A stretch of DNA of 64,000 nt, taken from Asterella californica. Its lineage: Eukaryota > Streptophyta > Marchantiopsida > Marchantiales > Aytoniaceae. A program made the translations under genes and the position numbers. The stretch covers positions 6,882,001 to 6,946,000 of the forward strand of contig JAYKYS010000015.1 in the NCBI GenBank assembly GCA_036924285.1. The letters run 5' to 3'. The notes under the pieces are model-generated. The model worked only from the letters and a program-made list of their open reading frames with translations. It was not told where the DNA came from and did no database searches. Positions 11,767 through 24,189 of this stretch are shown here, piece after piece (the stretch's first letter is position 1; every line of letters starts with the position of its first letter).

Positions 11767-12890
11767 GTATGTCGAGGGAGCACGAGCGCCTTCTGAAGAA
11801 GACCAGAAGACCAGAAGGGTCAGGCGAGTGCTGAAAAGAAGATTGGTTCATAAATAATTGTTGGAAGAAGTTCAACGTCAAAAAGAAGCCACAAAGGAGT
11901 AAAGACGTCAAGCAGCTCGGAAGTGACAGGAAGTGAAAAAATATCTGAAGGAACTTCATTTTTGCTTGAAAGGAGCTCAGTACCTATTTCACTGTGAACT
12001 TGCTACGAGAAAGACGAGCGTAAATACTGGAAGAAGAAGAGTGACATCGAATCTCCAAGCTCGAATGGACGAAGTGGAGAGAGTTCGTCTAAAGACATCT
12101 CATGGCCACCATTCTCTTCAAGGACCACAAGTTTACATGAATCTTTGTTTGAATCAACGCAAAAAGACAAGGGTATCCAAGCTGAAGATGAAGAGACTGA
12201 TATAGAAGAAACTCCTTCACTCCGAAGAGTGAATCTATTTCAATCTCATCTTCATCATCAGATTCTGACAAGTCAGAACTCAATATTTTGACTTCTCTTG
12301 CAAAAGATCTAAATCCGAAAGCGGAAGCGGCCTTGGAACTGATCGTTAAACATGGGCTAGAGATCACAAGTTTTGTAGAACTCTTGAAGAAACAAAGAGG
12401 ACAAGAATTAATTCGAGAATTGTTGCCGTTGGGATCACCTGCTCTTCAAATCCCAAATTTTAGACCTCACGTACTCCAAGAGTATCGCTCTTCAAGCTAC
12501 GAAGTCAAGAGGCTTTCACCTCGTCTTCGTCCAGGAAGGAGGACGACGTAAGACGAGAAGACGTTCATCCAGCTGAAGACACTTCGGCCGAAGTGTTTTC
12601 AACCGAATTGAACCTTCTGAATATCAAATCAAGTATCGCAATTGTGAGCACTCTTGCTAATCTGACTCTTCGACCATCGAGTAATTTATCCAGTACAGGA
12701 TCAGTATGGATTTCAAATTTAACGGTACCAACAATATATAGTCTGAGACAGCACTCGGCAGTTTCATCTTCTACAGTATCTCATACGATGACAAGGGTAC
12801 CACTTCCGTCAGGAGCACCGTCTTTCACTCGTCAAAACTATCTAAAATTTGACAATGAAGATTTTGACAATGATGGAGACGGAGAGAGTG
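11767..12890 (+). pseudogene. Degraded gag-like leader region of a second gypsy element
   Basis: Downstream of the primer-binding site, several overlapping frames in the same direction (starting MYVEGARAPSEED at 11767; 11933-12205; 12288-12551 with LAKDLNPKAEAALELIVKHG; 12593 onward) give charged, helix-rich peptides typical of a retrotransposon gag N-terminus, with many stops. No zinc knuckle is reached. The region is cut off near 12,890 by the opposite-strand integrase of copy B. It may represent the gag N-terminus missing from copies A and B, but no overlap is available to prove this. Confidence 0.4.
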
Positions 12891-14956
12891 CCGACGCTCA
12901 GAAATTCAGAAGACGCTGCTCATGGCTTTCCTCTTCTTCCATGCAATCGGTAACAGCTAATTTATAAGTAGGGACCTCTAACTCGATGGGAACAACGGGT
13001 GTCATCTCATACGTTAGGTAGAAGGGTGTCTTCTGGGTGGTGACCTTAGGTGAAATCCTAAAAGTCAGCAGCACAGATGGCAGCTTCGTGTCCCAATCAT
13101 ATGTGTGGTTAATAGTTACCTTATTCAAAATATTATAAAGAAGACCATTCGACTTCTCTGTCAATCCGTTAGCTTTCGGGTTGTACGGTGTCATCTTCCG
13201 ATGCTTGATCTTACTGGGTCAGGAGAGAAATAGTCTCATTTAGAAAATGAGTGTCATTATCTGACACTAGTTCCAGCGGGCATCCGTATCGGTTGATGAT
13301 GTTGTGTCAAAGAAACCTGGCCACCACTGCAGCGTCGTTCTTCCTTGTGGCTTCGTCCTCTACCATCTTCGTGGCGTAATCTGTAGCTATCAGGAGGTAC
13401 TGTGCTCGTGTTCTTCTAGCTACTGGGGCGATTGATCCAACAAAGTCGATTCCCCACTTTCAAAAGGAGCGAGAGATAGCTCCTTTGTGTAGAGAGCGAG
13501 TGTAGCTCCTTTAGAGTAAGAGACCACCTAGTAGTAGCTGTTGGTCTTCCCCCTTTCTGACACGCATCACATCTTCTAATCTCTTGAAAAGTGTCTCTGT
13601 ACATGGTTGGCCACCAGTAGCCAACGTCCAACATCTTCTTTATCATTGTCTTCATTCCATAGTGACCTCCAGCATCTTCGTAGTGAAGACCCGTGATCAC
13701 TAGCTTAATCTCTGAAGGCTCAAGGCATCTCCTTAGCTTCTCGTCATGTCCCTTCCTAAACAACACTTTCTGCTCGGCATCCAATCCCTCGAGGTACTGT
13801 TGGTCTTCCAAGAACTTCCTCAAGTCCTTGAAGATCGATTCCTCTGTGGAAGTCGCGTAAACCGGGTCAGAAGACCTAGTCTCGTCTTTTGGGGAGTAGG
13901 AAGTACGCCTCCTCCCCCCCCCCCCTCAGATGATAGTGTCTCTGGAAAAACTCGGAACAGCTTCTCATCAGAGAACTCGTCTTCCACCACGTCTTCTCGA
14001 CGTTATGTCTCCAATCTAGATAGGTAATCAGCATTGACATGTTGTTTTCCAGGCCTGTACTCCATTGTGTAAGTAAACTCATGGAGTAGAAGAATCTACC
14101 TAGCTATTCTACTAGACAAATCTGCTTTCTTCACTAGATGCTTCAAAGAAAAATGATCCATGTAGACAAATGGATTAGCTAGAAGAAAGTGCTTAAAGTT
14201 CCTACAAGAGTAAATCATGCCAAGACACTCCCTTTCAGTTGTCGAGTACTTCTTCTCTGCATCGCAGAGTTGTCTTCCCGCATAGTAGATGGGATAATCC
14301 TTCTTCTTCTCATCCTTTTGACTCAGTATCACCCCTATGGCAAAAGCAGAAACATCCACATAAATGTGGAAGATCCTTTCCCAATCAGGTGGCCTTAGGA
14401 CAGGAGATTTTGATAGAAGTCTTTTCATCTCCTCGAACGCTTCCTGCTGCTCAGAAGCCAGACGTAAGGTTCGTCCTTCTTAAGCAACTTGGTAAGTCTT
14501 CTTGCTATCTCTGCATACCTGTCAATAAACCTCTTGTAGTATCCCACGTTGCCCAAGAAGCTTCTCAACTGAGTCAGGTTAGCAGGTGGGTGAAGTTTCA
14601 TTATAACTTTCACCTTAGCACAGTCGACTTCTATGCCTCTTCTAGAAATCCTATGTCCCAGCAAAATCCCTTCTGACATACCAAAGAAGCACTTCTCATA
14701 ATGAAGAGCCAAACGATGCTCTCTTCACTTCAAAAAACACTTCCTCAGAAATATCAAACGATCTTCTTTAGATCCAAACACACAAAAGTCATCAAAGAAG
14801 ATCTCCATGAAAGTACGAAGATACTCCTTAAAGATGATAATAATCAGTCTCTGGAATGTGACGGGTGCGTTGCATAAACCAAACGGCATTTGGTTATACG
14901 CGTACGTGCCTCAATCAGTAGTAAAAGTGATTTTTGACTTGTCTTCCTCTCTAACT
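12891..14956 (-). pseudogene. Ty3/gypsy reverse transcriptase C-half, RNase H and integrase, copy B
   Basis: Reading right to left, the reverse transcriptase resumes with EDKSKITFTTD, MPFGLCNAP and the catalytic box FFDDF (the YxDD equivalent) near 14,790-14,920, then KCFFGMSEGILLGH and FLGNVGYYKRFI (14712-14425). RNase H follows with FHIYVDVSAFAIG and YSTTERECLGMIYSCRNF (14428-14096). The integrase H2C2 finger is HYEDAGGHYGMK...RRCDACQ (13823-13560). The end of the integrase core, with the catalytic glutamate in ANGLTEKSNG, lies at 13194-12898. Frames break at a run of about twelve C near 13,911-13,924 and at several stops. The C-terminus is missing where the + strand gag-like DNA begins. 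The domains are in normal gypsy order and continue copy B gag-protease, except for the inverted block beside them. Confidence 0.85.
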
Positions 14957-15868
14957 GAAACCCAAGCCGGACGAGAAGACCAAAGTCTCACTCTCTTGGA
15001 TGAAGATTGGACATCAAGGTGAAACTCCCTCTACGACCGAGGGGTACACGTTAGAACACTCAGCTGCGTCTTCTGACAATGATGAAAGATATGATGAGTT
15101 TGTGGTGAATAACTTGTGTACTACAGAAGCACAAGAAATAGCAGAAGAAGTGATCTGTGGATACATTGAGTGCTACGAAATTGTAGAAGAAGAGCTTCCA
15201 GAAGATGAAAGTACTGTCTTCTCTTCAAAGACCAGTTAGTTAGTCTTCTAGAAGACGAAAGTACTGTCTTCCCTTCAGAAGATCAGTTAGCTGATCTTCC
15301 AGAAGACGGATCTGAACTGGAAGAAGCTCCCAAACCGGAATATTTTGATGCCAGTGAGGACAGTACACTGAAAGAATGGTGAGGTCTGATGATCTTCAAC
15401 AAATGGAGGTTGCTCCTGGGAAGAAGTTGAAGCTTTCCAAGGTGATCGAGGACCAGCAGTTGGAAGACTTTAGGGAACTTTTGACAGAGTTCTAGGATGT
15501 CTTCGCTTGGACCATAGAAGAAATGAAGGGCATACCTCAAGAGCTGGAAGAGCATCCCATTGACTTGCTAGAAGGTATTGTTCCTACACGGCAGAGGCAG
15601 TATCGGCTCAACCCCAAGTACTCGCTTCTGGTGAAGGATCCGATCGATCAATACTTGAAGGCATATGTCATCTTTCCAGTGAGTGGATAGCTCCTATTGT
15701 CATCGTGCCGAAAAAGCAAACAGATAAGATTCGACCGTGTCAGGACTTCCGGAAGCTGAACTTGGCCCCGAAGAAGGATCATCATCCTTTACCCTTCACC
15801 GATTCTGTGTTAGATCAGGTAGCAGGACATGAGTTCTACAGCTTCTTGGATGGGTATTTCTGGGTGTA
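14957..15868 (+). pseudogene. Inverted block of copy B: post-protease linker and RT N-half
   Basis: This block reads on the + strand, opposite to the rest of copy B on both sides. It starts at the copy A equivalent of position 9477 (CCCAAGCCGGACGAGA), repeats the PEDESTVFSS linker and passes EYFDA. It then enters the reverse transcriptase: VFAWTIEEMKGIPQELEEHP, RLNPKYSLLVKDPI, WIAPIVIVPKKQ, IRPCQDFRKLNLAPKKDH and the palm-start motif YSFLDGYFW. The next residues of the RT lie on the minus strand at 14956. The block is therefore an in-place inversion of about 910 bp. Several stops show that it is not functional. Confidence 0.85.
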
Positions 15869-18045
15869 GGATTAGAAAACCTCAAACGATGTCTTCTCCA
15901 ATCAGTATTTACATTTGCAGCATACAACCAAGTTCTTTTTATCAAAACTTGATATCCCACCTTAGCTACAGGTCGCAAAATGATGTAAGTGAGATAAAAA
16001 GATACTCCTCAAATTACCGTCAAGACATCTTTCAGTTGTCTCAAAGGTCGTCTTCTGGTCTGATCCGTCATTCTGAGGATTCTCGGAGTTGATTGGAACT
16101 CAGTGAAGCCTAGGGCATGTGCAGTTTCTTCAGTCATGATGTTAACTTCGGAGCCGAAATCAATGGATACCTTCTTCAGAAGACAACTATGGATCTCCAT
16201 GTCAAGTTCTAGGGCTCCCAAGTCCTCATGCTCTATCCTCATGATCGGGGTACTCTGGAGAAGTTTCGCTGTCTTCCTCTTCCTCGATCCTCGAAGGACA
16301 TACTGTAACAGCTTCCTGTAACCAGCGAGGTCTTCCAAAAGCTGTTGGAAGGTTACATCCGCCTTCTGATTCTATATATCTCGTAAGAAGTCATAAGGGG
16401 ATCACTTCAGAAGAGTGACTGGTGTTTATAACAGAGAAGATGTAGGAGCTACTTCATTGGATGGAAGACACGAATGGTGTCTTCTCTCGATTGGAAGCTA
16501 TTCTCGTGAGACAGGGGCTGCCGTGGTCGGTGAGGGAAGCTACTGTACTATCTTCCGTCGTTTCTCCAGCTCTTCTTGCATGATCGCTTCAACTTCTTAC
16601 CTAATGTCAAGAGCAAAGTACTTTAGCTCTTCCCTGTCGTAAGCAGGAGAAGAATACCGCTCAGGGGAGGGTGACCTCTCCTTACGCTGCTTCTTCTTCT
16701 TGATCTCCTTTCGACGAGATTCTGACTTTCCTTTGCTTCTGGTACTCACCTTGAATATTGCTTCATCCATGACTTCTTCTGGAGGCCAACTATATGAATC
16801 CGTGCAAGGGCTCCACACAATGCCATCCACCAAAGTAAAAGATGACGCTTCCTCAAGTTGCTTCGTCTTCTGAGCTGCAGTCATCTCTTGCAACTGAGGT
16901 TCCTTTCTTTCGTGTTTCCCAGGGTCTGGTTCGTCCTCCTCTATATGTAGACAATCCGTGAAATCCTCAGAATCTTCTTCTTCTACAATGATGTGCTGTA
17001 CCACTGCTAGCTCGAGTTTAAAAGCTAATGTGACTTCTGTAGGAGGTGTGGTATCTGCAACTCTAACCATTTGTCGTGGGTGTAGGGTCTAAGGACAATT
17101 TCTTGTGAAATGTCTTGCTTCCTTACAATCCCCTTACAAGGGCACTTGCCCAATCTGTCTTCTCGAATGAGGACAGATGGACCACCAGTGTCTTGTCTCT
17201 CCACACTCCAAGAAGAGGGTTTAGAGGACATTGTGATGAAGAAGGTTGCCAGGGCGTCCTGGTCTGTACATTACTAGCCATGTCTCTAGGTGTATAACGA
17301 TTATATTGAGCATGAGGCATAGAGGTGAATGGATGTATTGTCTCGATCTTATAGCAGGATTCTCCACTGAGATCGTGTAGATATCCCTCATCGTCTTCTT
17401 CCCAGCCTGCCCAATTAACAGCTTGGTCTTGCGTACACTGATCTCTGCTGTGTCCAGAAGAGTTACAAAGGTTGCACCAAATGTTTGGTCGGGAAGCCAT
17501 GGGTTGCTTCCGCTTGTCCTTCTGGTTCTGAAGATGAACTTTCAAGTCGGCAAACTGCTTCAGCACTTCATCGATCCGGAGATCAGGTACAGACTGAATG
17601 ATCTGAGTCTGAGGAGTCTTCTATACAACTTCTTCCCTGGATCGTACCTTCTCCTTCTTCTTCTTCCGTGTCTTCTTCTCTTGTTCAAATTCTGATTCTG
17701 AACTTTTGACAGTAGACTCTTCAGAAGTAGAGGATGCTTCCGAAGCAATGTTATCAGTTTCAGTGGACTTGGACTTCCTCTTGGACTTCCTAGAAGACTT
17801 CTTGGACTTCTTCGAGGTCTTATCTCTGTCTTTCGTCATATTCCGAGTGATGCTCGAGATTTCATACTACTCTGTATGCTTTTGTACTTCTACTAAATCA
17901 TCACCTCCTCGTCTACAGTACAACTCCATATCCTGAGATAATCCTCCCAAGTACCAATCCACGGCTTGTTGAGCACAATAATCGGGTCTTCTTTGGTTCG
18001 GAGGGATGTGATCCAAGAGGTCTTCAAATCTCTCGGTGTTATTCG
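15869..18045 (-). pseudogene. Ty3/gypsy gag-protease, copy B
   Basis: Copy B begins at about 18,045 with a gag segment (FEDLLDHIPPNQRRPDYCAQ) that extends slightly further 5' than copy A. The KSSRKSKRKSKSTETDN linker follows (17839-17621), then the first CCHC knuckle CNLCNSSGHSRDQC (in 17566-17123). Two decayed knuckles follow, including EARHFTRNC. An acidic linker lies at 17070-16597 and the protease at 16338-16009, with LLKKVSIDFGSEVNIM and again DFG in place of D-[ST]-G. The last part, YQVLI...TWLYAANVNTDWRRH, ends at the inversion breakpoint near 15,869. Stops and frame changes are fewer than in copy A. The 5' LTR is not visible; AT-rich Helentron-side DNA follows. Confidence 0.85.
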
Positions 18046-18172
18046 ACGTATGTTATAAACGTAATTTCTTGAAGAATTTAAAATACATCAATCAAATTCA
18101 TTATGATTTCATTTGCTCTTATGCTAAAACAACCAACATAACTTTCTAACAGCTTAAAGAAAATACAAGGAT

Positions 18173-19083
18173 TTGTTTGATGTGTATACGATATATAACG
18201 ATAACAAAATACCTCTTTTCTTTGAGATATCTAAAGTTTATGATAACAATACGATACCATGTCTTGAATGTTTAGACGAAGTTGAAAAAAGATTGATCTC
18301 ATCGCGAGTCACGTTCATAAACATTCATATATACAATGATTTTCAACAATGCCATCTAAGAGATAGTGTTATTAATATCTCATCAAATACAAACATGGTC
18401 CAAACACATTTACCATGTATAGCCAATGAAGAAAGTTCTATCATAGTGGAAGATACGTTAGACCTAACAAAGTAATGCGAGCTTTAGTTTATCTTATTGA
18501 TACACAGTTATACAAACTTCACAATATCAAGCTCAATAAAAATTGAATTGACACTTTCAACGACAATTACTTCAAAGAACAACTCCAATTCAATGAACTA
18601 GAAACTACTGAAACAAATAACTAGTTCGATGAAAATAATCATGAACCAAACACAAACATCGATACATTTATTCCAAAACTTATAGATCCTGAAATTATTT
18701 ACACTAATGATAAATATAAACTTATTGTGGCTCCTACCGGAAGATATCACCCTTTGAGTTTATTCAAAGATGAATTTTGTGAATAGATTAATTTTCCTTG
18801 TTTGTTTTTTGACAATGGAAGAAAAAAACAAATCGTTTCAAATATGTCATATCACAAACTAACTTCATGAGAATTATTATACAAAACTCATAAATTTGTT
18901 AGACATTTATCAAACAGTCTTTTTCAAGATGTCCAAAATCTACATCGAGAAAATTCAAAGCATCTCTTGGATTTTAATAAATAAAAGTAAACTACAAGGT
19001 TCACTTTTGATGGTGAAACAAGTCAAGGACGACAAATTGAAACAACAACTTCTTATATCAGGTCAAGCTTTTCCTTGTTTGTC
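18173..19083 (+). pseudogene. Helentron N-terminal region (upstream of Rep)
   Basis: The first frame (18173-18475) contains IPCLECLDEVEKRLISSRVT followed by VINISSNTNMVQTHLPC. This matches the conserved region before the Rep domain in Helitron proteins, with the pattern E.RLISPR.PF...VNVP......LPR (DUF6570-like). A second part near 18700-18900 reads YKLIVAPTGRYHPLSLFKDE and INFPCLFFD, matching the APGEG.RPLSLF.D...E.L.FP motif of the same proteins. Several stops separate the parts. The role of this region in transposition is not known to me. Confidence 0.7.
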
Positions 19084-19089
19084 CTAATT

Positions 19090-19725
19090 ACGATTCAATC
19101 CAGACTATTACCAACTCGTTAGACAAAATCTTTCCGTGATGATCTGACAATTAGGAAAACCTACATTTTTCATTACTTTAACTACGAGCGAAAAAACTAT
19201 AAACCATTGATGAACACCTTATTCAAGTTGAACAAAATGGATAACCATATTCCATTGTCGGACAATGAAGAAATCTTAACTTCTTCGCAAAAACAACAAC
19301 TTCTTAGATAAGATTTGGTCACATGTGCACGATATTATAAACACATAACACAATGTTTTCGTAAACTGGTTCAACATAGCCAGTTAATTTTGAAAAATAT
19401 ATCCGACTCCTTTTTCATAACTGAATTTCAAAGCAGAGGCAATCTACATGACCACGGACTATTGTGGATAAAAATTGCTCCTATTTTCAAGATATATCTT
19501 GATGAATCAATAACAACTTTCATCGACGAGTATATTTCTACTGATCATCGCTTATTGAGCAAAGAGATGATCAGATGTCAAACTCATCACCACACCAACA
19601 CTTGTTATAAGAGAAGATATTCTTCTTCTTGTCGATTTCGATTTCCATGGCATCTCATGTCGAGAACAACAATATTATATCCTTTAATTAATGACGAACT
19701 CGATAATGAAACAATGAGAGCTTAA
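19090..19725 (+). pseudogene. Helentron Rep (HUH endonuclease) domain
   Basis: The 19315-19725 frame reads VTCARYYKHITQCFRKLV, then EFQSRGNLHDHGLLWIK. The metal-binding HUH pair is preserved as HDH at 19447-19455. FIDEYIS and a zinc-type HHHTNTC...CRFRFPW box follow. This is the Helitron_like_N/Rep nuclease, which nicks and joins single strands at the transposon ends during rolling-circle transposition. Upstream (19090-19310) a stop-interrupted stretch corresponds to the usual lead-in to Rep. The tyrosine motif could not be placed with certainty. Confidence 0.85.
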
Positions 19726-19829
19726 ATTCATTAGAATTTCAAACATCATTTTTTCTTCTAAAATTGGAATGGAGATGAACTTCTTCAACATATAGAACTT
19801 ACACGACGAAACTATGAAACATTTTCATG

Positions 19830-21720
19830 AATTTCGCTATTCATGAAACTTCTAGACTAACACATTTTGTGTGCATGTTGCAGTTGATCATCCATTATGA
19901 TTTCGCAACAGAGTATAAAAATATTGAAATTCTTTTTCATTCTAGACATATTGTATTGTGTGCACTTAAATTATGTATCAAGACAGATTTTGTCCACGAG
20001 AGAAGAAAACTATCTTCCAAAAGTACATACACGAGAAGTTACTATATGGGCAACTCCTTTGTCAAATCGAGAGTTGATGTTTTGAAAAGAGTGCAGAAAG
20101 CTCATATTACGAGCAATAGCAAAAACATCAATGTATATAATCAATTTTTTATGTGAATAATCCGAGTCAACTTTCCTATCTGGAAATACATCTTATGTTT
20201 ATAACTTCTTTCAATGTGTTTAGGTACGTGGTACTTTCATATCACGTAATCATGGTGACAGACCCTACAAATACACATACTTTACGTACGATTCGACGCA
20301 ATTATAAATTCAAGACTTGAATAATCTTCAAGACTTTTGTGAAAGTTATAAACTAGATTGTCAGTTACGACATCTATCATGGATTGAAGGGTATGTTGCA
20401 CATCTTCCAATGGTAAGCAATACATGGTCCATGCAAAAGATAATTGGTTCCAAGATCTAATGAGCCTAGTAGAAACAGAGGTTGTCTAAAATTACGACAA
20501 CGACAACAATAGAGATATGCTATTAGATCAAATTGAAGAGATGGGAACAATAAGAAGTTTCTCGTTTAATTCAAACGGTGATTTTTGTGGATTTGATCAA
20601 GCATAGAATTTATATTTTATCTAATTTTCAATTTTATAAGAATTATGATGATTTTTAATTAATTTTAAAACACATTGATTGATGTCACCGCAAATTAATT
20701 GCATCAATATAAGACTCGTTATCAAATGTTGCAAACCACTAAAATAATGACATCAATGAACGTCTAATTGTTCATTTTAACAGATCAAGGAGACTTCATC
20801 TGCTGAGGGAGAATCGTCTAAAACCTCGTCAACTCCAACCATTTAATCTTTTAAAATCGATAAGTTATGAGAACTTTTTATATCCAAATAATCTTGTTAC
20901 ACAAATAGACATAATATTGAAGACTTCAAGATATATTTTGTCTTGGCATATCATATATTTTTCAAAATTTCAGTTTTACCATTGTAGTTAACAATGTTTA
21001 CTAAATGAATTTAATGTATATAATCTATGATTTTCATTTGCAACTTTTATTTTTATCAATTTTTCTTTAAATATAAAAATAAATCAATACCAATAGTATA
21101 TATTCTAATGTAAATTCAACATTGCATGAAGTTTTTTAACAACATTTTCTTTGATGTTGTTTTTCAGGTTTTTATATCACATGATCAAACGGAGTATGAC
21201 ATACGATGATATATGTAGAACATGAAACTCTTTGGCAAACAAAACTCATTCCGCGAACAAAAGATGCATGCAACAGCAAATTATCAAAATTTGAAAAGCA
21301 TAAACATAAACATCAAACGGTTTCAAACAACAAACACTTTAGAAATGTGTTGTACCTTTGCCAAGTGCAACTCTATGAACGTGAAAAATGCATGAAACAA
21401 TAAGCATATGGAGAAACATATAAACCGAGAAAAACAGAAAATATTTTGAAACGAATATTATTTACGAAATTTACTACCATTCAAACGTGATGGATACACA
21501 AACATCTTTGCGAACAAAAACAAATTGAAATGTAAAATTAGTTGCATTAAACGTAAAATTCAAGATGATTTTGAACATAAATACTTCTGAAATGTTCATT
21601 GTTTATGAAACGTGACATCATTTTATACAAATTACGTCAAACATCTTTGCACGATGAAAGTGTATGAAATTTAAACTTAATACAACATATGAAACGTACA
21701 AACATTCAACATTAAAAGAT
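19830..21720. mobile_element. Foreign AT-rich insertion inside the Helentron Rep-helicase ORF
   Basis: The Helentron protein can be followed to LTRRNYETFS near 19,830 and resumes near 21,800 with LSKSSIYLKHHPINIYINSF, where only some tens of residues would be expected between. The intervening DNA is AT-rich. It has short frames (19827-20156; a stop-interrupted stretch 20240-20450 with LDCQLRHLSWIEGYVAHLP; 21206-21403) that I cannot assign. Precise ends and a target duplication were not found. It could be another transposon or an ectopic filler. Confidence 0.5.
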
Positions 21721-21722
21721 CA

Positions 21723-22709
21723 ATGTGGTTCTTGCTCATACTACCAGGAGGAGAAGGAAGAGAACTCAAACTTCGTTATCAAACCATAGTAGAACAACCC
21801 AAGTTGAACAACAATATACAAGATATTTTATCAAAATCTTCCATATATCTCAAACATCATCCAATAAATATTTACATTAATTCCTTCCCAAAAAAAATTA
21901 CGTCTATTTGGCAAGCCAACACAGATTATCAATACGTGTTGGATCCACTTGCTACGACACAATATTGTACGTCATATCTAACAAAAGTAGATACAAAACT
22001 AACGAATTAGACGAAGAAAATTAACAATAAATGTACTGAGAAAAATCAAGAAGTAACCACATGAATAAAAAAATTAGGCAATGCATTCCTAAATTCCAGA
22101 CAACTTTCGACTCAATTAGCCATCTATAGAATGTTAAAATTATATTTGTATCATGCTTCTCGCTCCTTCCAGTTCATATACAATAGTAGTACATCCAATC
22201 GAACCTTCCTCCTCAAAAGTGCCAAACATTTATCTTTTGAAGATGATTCTTCAACAAACATAGGATTGTCATCCATTGTAGATAAGTATGCATGACGTCC
22301 ACAACATCTGCAAACAAATCCAATGGCTTTGATAGAATTCGACGTCAACTTTAATACTTCACAAAATAGAAGATTGAGAAAATCTAAAATCATTCGGTGG
22401 ATATGTTTCGACCAACATAAACAACCGGGAGAGTATTTTAGAGAGCAAGTGCCGTTATATGTCTCTTTTCTTTACGATGAGAACATCATTAAAGATTTAA
22501 CTGAAACATGGGAAAATACATATAATAGACATAAATCAAATATTTTATTGCTACAAAATTTGTATACTTTTAAGTACAATACGGATGAAGTAAATGAAGA
22601 TTGGAAGAAATTTGAGGATGAAGTGGCGGAACTTGAAGAGAACATCATAACGAACAAAGCGAGTCCGATCACGATTCAAACATTTTGGATTTGGAGAATG
22701 TCGACTTAA
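21723..22709 (+). pseudogene. Helentron Rep-to-helicase linker region
   Basis: Three frames follow the linker of Helitron/Helentron proteins. The first, 21723-22010, has SIWQANTDYQYVLDPLATTQ, matching LW.AN.D.Q.VLDP. The second, about 22070-22320, has LGNAFLNSRQLSTQLAIYRM and EDDSSTNIGLSSIVDKYA. The third, 22323-22709, has SKIIRWICFDQHKQPGEYFR and REQVPLYVSF, matching the R.KPKVIR...YNI..DPE.FYREQL.LF block. The similarity is clear across more than 200 residues although stops break the frame. Confidence 0.8.
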
Positions 22710-22739
22710 TACAACGAACTACTCTTAAATGTACTTCTA

Positions 22740-24140
22740 AGAAAATGAATCATGAAGAAAATTTATTGATAAAAGATCCTCTAATACCACTAGAATCTTC
22801 GGCTGAATTATGTCAATTGAACTAACAACAGAATCTAATTTTCAATTATTATATGTATAAAAAGAAACACTTTTCATATGAACTCATCCATTTATTTCTT
22901 ACGGGAGAAGCAAGAACCGGTAAAACATTCACGTTATTAAAAATTAGACAAGGATTGTCATGGATATACGAAGATGATAAATCTATGTTTAATGATCCTG
23001 AACAAATAAAAGTTTTGAAGATAACATACATAGAACGAGCTGCATATAACATACAAGGAATGTATTCACAGTGCTTTAGCAATCTTTAAAGACTCTTACG
23101 ATATGAACGTATCAAAATTAAGTTCATATCGACTGGATAAATACATCAAATATTATAACCAATTAATATTATATTAGTGATACACAAAATATCTTTAGTG
23201 AGAACGTGAATGTTCTCATACATAAACCAAAGACTACAACAAATAACTCAGAATTTCAACCTTCCATTCGATGGCATAGATATAATTGTTTACTATGACT
23301 TTTATCAAATACAACATGTTCACGATTCATGGATTTTTCAGTCATCTAATATTTATTCTCAAAATATTACCACTAACATATGATCTTCATTTTTCAAACA
23401 CTATGAAATGCCTCAACCTATGCGTCAGAGCAATATATATTTTATACAAATTTTGAATCGTATTCACATCAACCAACAAACATCTTCGGATCTACAAAAT
23501 TTAAATTCAACTTATCAAAAAACGTATCCTAAACCAAACAATATACCTTGTTTATTTTACACTAACAAAAATACAAAAAACCATAATCAACATATATTTA
23601 ATATAATTGATAAAAATGGATATTTATTTCATTCAAAAGATCATTTTCTCTCTATTATATCAAAAAGGTTTAAGATATCCATAAATCCAAAAGATATCGC
23701 TAGATTACACGGTACTTTGTCTCTAAAAGTTACCATGTTAATAGAATTATGTTATAATTATAACACACGAGATGGACTCACAAATGAAAACGATGAGATT
23801 TTCATGTCCACAACGATGATCAAATCATTCTGGATATAATTATTTCATCCAAAGATTGGAACACAAACGAGGAACGAACACAAACATTTGTATTCCAATA
23901 ACTTTAATCAATCTTGGACTCCCATTACAATAATTTTGCAACAATTTCCAATCATAAATATACCAAAGAACATAAGATCACTAAAACGCAATTCCATGTT
24001 CAACAAGCATCTGCACGGACTATCCACATATCGCAAGGAATGATCACGCATCAGATAGCTTTCAGTCGCAAGCACATAAATCGACACTGATTAACATACA
24101 CTGCATTATCCAAAGTGAAAAATTTGAAGCACCTACATAT
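22740..24140 (+). pseudogene. Helentron PIF1-like superfamily 1 helicase domain
   Basis: Helicase motifs appear in order. Walker A is FLTGEARTGKTFTLLKIRQG (G-x4-GKT at 22904-22927). Motif Ia is ITYIERAAYNIQG. A motif III-like block is INQRLQQITQNFNLPFDGID...IIVYYDFYQIQHVHDSWIF, where the GD of GDLFQLPPV has become YD. The MPQPMRQ motif is near 23,410, followed by PCLFYTNKNTKNHN (23408-23839). The C-terminal motif TIHISQGMI, then LTYTALSKVKNLKHLHIL, lies at 24,000-24,140. In Helitrons this domain unwinds the transposon strand in the 5'-3' direction. The DEXX box is lost in a stop-rich stretch (23,100-23,220), so the protein is dead. Confidence 0.85.
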
Positions 24141-24189
24141 ATTACAATTGATCGAGCATCATCATATAGTTATAGATAACAAAGTGACG

